Shown one piece after another: positions 61,401-64,000 of a stretch of DNA of 64,000 nt (position 1 is the first letter of the stretch; each line of letters starts with the position of its first letter). Position numbers and translations under genes: made by a program. The stretch is from contig NC_092568.1 in the NCBI RefSeq assembly GCF_037975245.1, positions 41,779,631 to 41,843,630 of the forward strand. Direction: 5' to 3'. A model generated the notes under the pieces. The model had not been told where the DNA came from and did no database searches. It saw nothing but the letters and a program-made list of their open reading frames with translations. Source of the stretch: Apostichopus japonicus. Its lineage: Eukaryota > Echinodermata > Holothuroidea > Aspidochirotida > Stichopodidae.

Positions 61401-63953
61401 TCACAATCTACATGCCAGATTATACTTAAAACAAACAAATCAAACTTGGAAGACAATTCATCATAGTTATTCTTGTCTTACAGGCATGATCTCCAAACAC
61501 TGAACCAAAGTAAATCGAGCATCTCTCCCGGCACCACATCAGTTTGGATTAGAGACGAATCACGTGAATGCACTTACGTTGACTTTGAAATCGGAAATGA
61601 GCTACACCGTGGAGACTGTAGTAAGAAAAGGGCATATATGTGCAAGGTTAAAGCAGGTTTGGAGATTCACTACTTATCTCACAAAATGATATAGCACTAG
61701 TGAAGAGATAATAATTTCAATCGTAAGTCGCCTTAAAAGCTGCTCTCATATCCTCGAAAGGTGAGGTACTAGCCATGTGAACAGGAACGGTTTGATCTAG
61801 CATAGCGTGTTACTCAGTGGATCTTGCTTTATATAGAGTTTGCACACAGTTGTAGGTAATTAATCACAGCTTTACTTTAATTAACTCCATATTAAGAATT
61901 ACAAGGAAACATTCAAAATTCAACTTGCAAGCATGTCCACATCTACAGCTGTTCAAAGAGACTAGATTCATTATACGTAATCAAACACGGCTAAATCACG
62001 GTCCCACATGGCGTAGCATTGCACGACCAAAACACACGGCAACATCAATGCCATCACGCGGGTAACTTAGGACATCAATAACAATGTTCATGAAATCATT
62101 CGATTTTCTTCAGAGAATAGTTTCAGCTTTATTTAATGTTTTTTTTATAACTTGTTTCTATTGCTATAGCGATTGTCGCTGTATCGCTCGCAATTTACAC
62201 CTCAGGAACGGATGAAATCATTTGGAAGACTCCCATCGAATGGGCCGGTAAGGTGAAACATTCCTACTCCACACTTTCCTTCAATGCAAAGATGCTTGCT
62301 ACACATAACATTTTTGTTTATATTGATTGAAAATCTTTTGTTAGTTCGTAGTGAAAAATATATGCAAGCATTATACTTGCTTTCATGTATGAAAAGTCAC
62401 CTAAGATAGAGGCTGGGGCACGAAAAGAAAAAACATGCCCCCCTTCCCTTCCCTTCCCTTCCCTTCCCTTCCCTTCCTTCCTTTCCTTTCCTTTCTTTTC
62501 CCTTCCCTTCCCTTCCCTTCCCTTCCCTTCCCTTCCCTTCCCTTCCCTTCCCTTCCCTTCCCTTCCCTTCCCTTCCCTTCCCTTCCCTTCCCTTCCCTTC
62601 CCTTCCCTTCCCTTCCCTTCCCTTCCCTTCCCTTCCCTTCCCTTCCCTTCCCTTCCCTTCCCTTCCCTTCCCTTCCCTTCCCTTCCCTTCCCTTCCCTTC
62701 CCTTCCCTTCCCTTCCCTTCCCTTCCCTTCCCTTCCCTTCCCTTCCCTTCCCTTCCCTTCCCTTCCCTTCCCTTCCCTTCCCTTCCCTTCCCTTCCCTTC
62801 CCTTCCCTTCCCTTCCCTTCCCTTCCCTTCCCTTCCCTTCCCTTCCCTTCCCTTCCCTTCCCTTCCCTTCCCTTCCCTTCCCTTCCCTTCCCTTCCCTTC
62901 CCTTCCCTTCCCTTCCCTTCCCTTCCCTTCCCTTCCCTTCCCTTCCCTTCCCTTCCCTTCCCTTCCCTTCCCTTCCCTTCCCTTCCCTTCCCTTCCCTTC
63001 CCTTCCCTTCCCTTCCCTTCCCTTCCCTTCCCTTCCCTTCCCTTCCCTTCCCTTCCCTTCCCTTCCCTTCCCTTCCCTTCCCTTCCCTTCCCTTCCCTTC
63101 CCTTCCCTTCCCTTCCCTTCCCTTCCCTTCCCTTCCCTTCCCTTCCCTTCCCTTCCCTTCCCTTCCCTTCCCTTCCCTTCCCTTCCCTTTCCTTCCCTTC
63201 CCTTCCCTTCCCTACCGTTCCTTTCCCTTCCCTTCCATCACTGACCTTATTTATTACGCATGACCGTTTATGATATTTCTATATGACGTCATGCATGAAA
63301 AGCTATCTTGTATTTGCTGAAAATACTGCACACTGTTTATATATCTATTTTCCTATGCTACTGCATGTGACTAACAGTTTAATAGTTGTTGCTTTTTTGC
63401 TAATAAGGGGGCGAGGTTCCTCTGGATTCCCCGATTACTGTCCCTATAACGACTGATAGAATAGAGAGACTGATACCAGCTTATTTACATATTTTGGTGA
63501 CGACATTCTCATCTTTTGGAGCAGTGATCATTCTGATAACAACTCTCCTTACTATTCGTTTTATCAGAAGAGGGTAAGTTCTCAAGTTTCAGTTTCCTTA
63601 ACATTTTCTTTACAAATACTAAACTGTGTGTATGATCAATGTTCTTTTCTGTACTGGTAACCTACGAATTAAGCAACAGAGATAATTATTTATACAACTC
63701 ATTTTACTAAGCAGCAAATATACTTATCAGTGAATGATAACATGACATAAGCTTTTAATCATAATATATAACAATGTTATATACTTTTTGGTTTTTGCAC
63801 TAATTTGACACTCACAGATCGCGCCTTGGTATGGATGCTGTTTTCGATTACATCACACTATTCGGTGGCTTCCTAATGTATGCCTCAGTATTGTGTACTA
63901 AATCTGATCTGCTCCCCTCTCTATCAGACCAACATCATCTCCTCATTTGCAAG
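52453..63953 (+). CDS. Second GABA-B-like receptor with C-type-lectin-like domain (5' 13 exons; continues past the window)
   Basis: Exons: 52453-52689, 54588-54725, 55754-55927, 56262-56360, 56679-56744, 57265-57462, 59356-59607, 60770-60830, 61094-61268, 61484-61656, 62170-62247, 63408-63573, 63818-63953. All introns are GT-AG and the frame is open for 651 residues, through TM2. The signal peptide is clear (CVLIIVLCLVPPVFC). Exons 2-8 have exactly the same lengths as in the gene at 19.5 kb (138, 174, 99, 66, 198, 252, 61), so the two are tandem duplicates. It keeps Tyr in the IVYEAQTR segment, where GABBR1 has Tyr250. His170 and Glu349 equivalents are Val-Pro context (YRVVPIAT) and Tyr (NSYTAY). 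The TM3-TM7 exons must lie beyond base 64000. Confidence 0.92.
54898..55490. repeat. 48-bp minisatellite, about 12 copies, in an intron
   Basis: The unit is gatagtttcagctgttcttt, then gctagtacagtaatttatcg and ttgatgtt. The period is 48 bp, with two interspersed variants (gatgttg and gagcctg). It lies in intron 2 of the second receptor gene. Confidence 0.95.
58508..58829. mobile_element. hAT-like MITE in intron 6 of the second receptor gene
   Basis: 322 bp. Starts CAGAGGCGCAACC and ends GATTGCGCCTCTG. The flanks gtagagta (58500-58507) and gtagcgtg (58830-58837) match at 6 of 8, a decayed 8-bp duplication. It has no coding capacity. Confidence 0.75.
60060..60540 (+). mobile_element. L2/CR1-like LINE 3' fragment in intron 7
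   Basis: Reading with frame changes gives LDHGNALLFGLPK, RLQHVQNTASCMLTTAERSS, LKELYWLHVTYIIVF, then YIPTRNLWSND, and FSVAAPRLWN in the order typical of the region after the RT of L2/CR1-type LINEs. It ends in a TTA-repeat tail (60532-60552). It is heavily mutated and truncated at the 5' end. Confidence 0.7.
61094..61656 (+). other. C-type-lectin-like domain exons of the second receptor
   Basis: Exon 9 encodes CPPGWFLYSRYCFQ, then DWSKAVTSCTKEAADLVDFS. Exon 10 encodes SVWIRDESRECTYVDF and GDCSKKRAYMCK. The six-cysteine pattern and the phase pattern (1, internal 2, 1) match the first receptor, but each exon is 15 bp shorter. No EPN/QPD or WND motif is present. The overall sequence is much more diverged from its counterpart than the flytrap exons are. 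Confidence 0.87.
62436..63236. repeat. (CCCTT)n pentanucleotide array, ~790 bp
   Basis: About 155 nearly perfect CCCTT/TTCCC units with a few variants at the two ends, wholly in intron 11 of the second receptor gene. The pyrimidine/purine strand bias is complete. Open frames of 292 and 269 codons across it (Pro-Phe-Pro-Ser-Leu repeats) are artefacts. Confidence 0.97.
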
Positions 63954-64000
63954 GTTAGACATATTTATGAATGAGCAACGATACAACATATCCACTTAAG

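Noticed and set aside
62385-63263. 292-codon open frame (Pro-Phe-Pro-Ser-Leu repeats)
   Set aside because: It is only the CCCTT array read in one frame, lies within an intron, and parallel frames are equally open.

Overview
The window is AT-rich, intron-rich animal DNA with no sign of bacterial gene organisation. It most likely comes from a marine invertebrate deuterostome, with an echinoderm as my best guess. Two things point that way: a Ty3/gypsy element of the Gmr1 type (integrase ahead of reverse transcriptase), a lineage described from deuterostomes, and a tandem family of GABA-B-like class C receptors. The species call is inference.

The host genes are members of one tandem array of class C GPCRs, all on the + strand. 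(1) About 2.4-12.6 kb holds the decayed 3' end of one copy. Its exons match those of the intact gene, but it carries indels and lost splice sites, a hAT-like transposon inside the last transmembrane exon, and a 7.2-kb LTR retrotransposon in an intron. (2) 19.5-35.6 kb holds a complete 20-exon gene that I could read through every splice junction, giving a 948-residue protein. (3) 52.4 kb to the right edge holds the first 13 exons of a paralogue, 651 residues so far. Single orphan copies of the TM6-TM7 exon lie at 18.55 kb and 50.83 kb, each just upstream of a full gene.

The most unusual content is the receptor architecture. Both genes encode a GABA-B-type Venus flytrap domain and a GABA-B-type seven-helix domain. 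Between the last parts of the flytrap lies a compact six-cysteine C-type-lectin-like domain, carried by two exons that together form a symmetric phase 1-1 cassette. Several residues that bind GABA in vertebrate GABBR1 are replaced, so the ligand may not be GABA.

Mobile DNA fills much of the rest. There is a recent Gmr1-like LTR element (5121-12322, minus strand, 4-bp target duplication, LTRs differing at about 6 sites). A CR1/Jockey-group LINE (about 37.8-45.6 kb) is split by a 3.1-kb terminal-inverted-repeat element that itself carries remnants of a host-like gene. Other pieces include several hAT-like short elements, a hAT transposase C-terminal fragment, a LINE fragment in an intron, a large inverted repeat at the left edge, and many minisatellites (88-bp, 48-bp, 164-bp, about 58-bp and about 60-bp units, and an approximately 790-bp CCCTT array). 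About 13.5-18.5 kb, 36.7-37.8 kb, 45.6-49.7 kb and 51.0-52.4 kb show no gene I can support.
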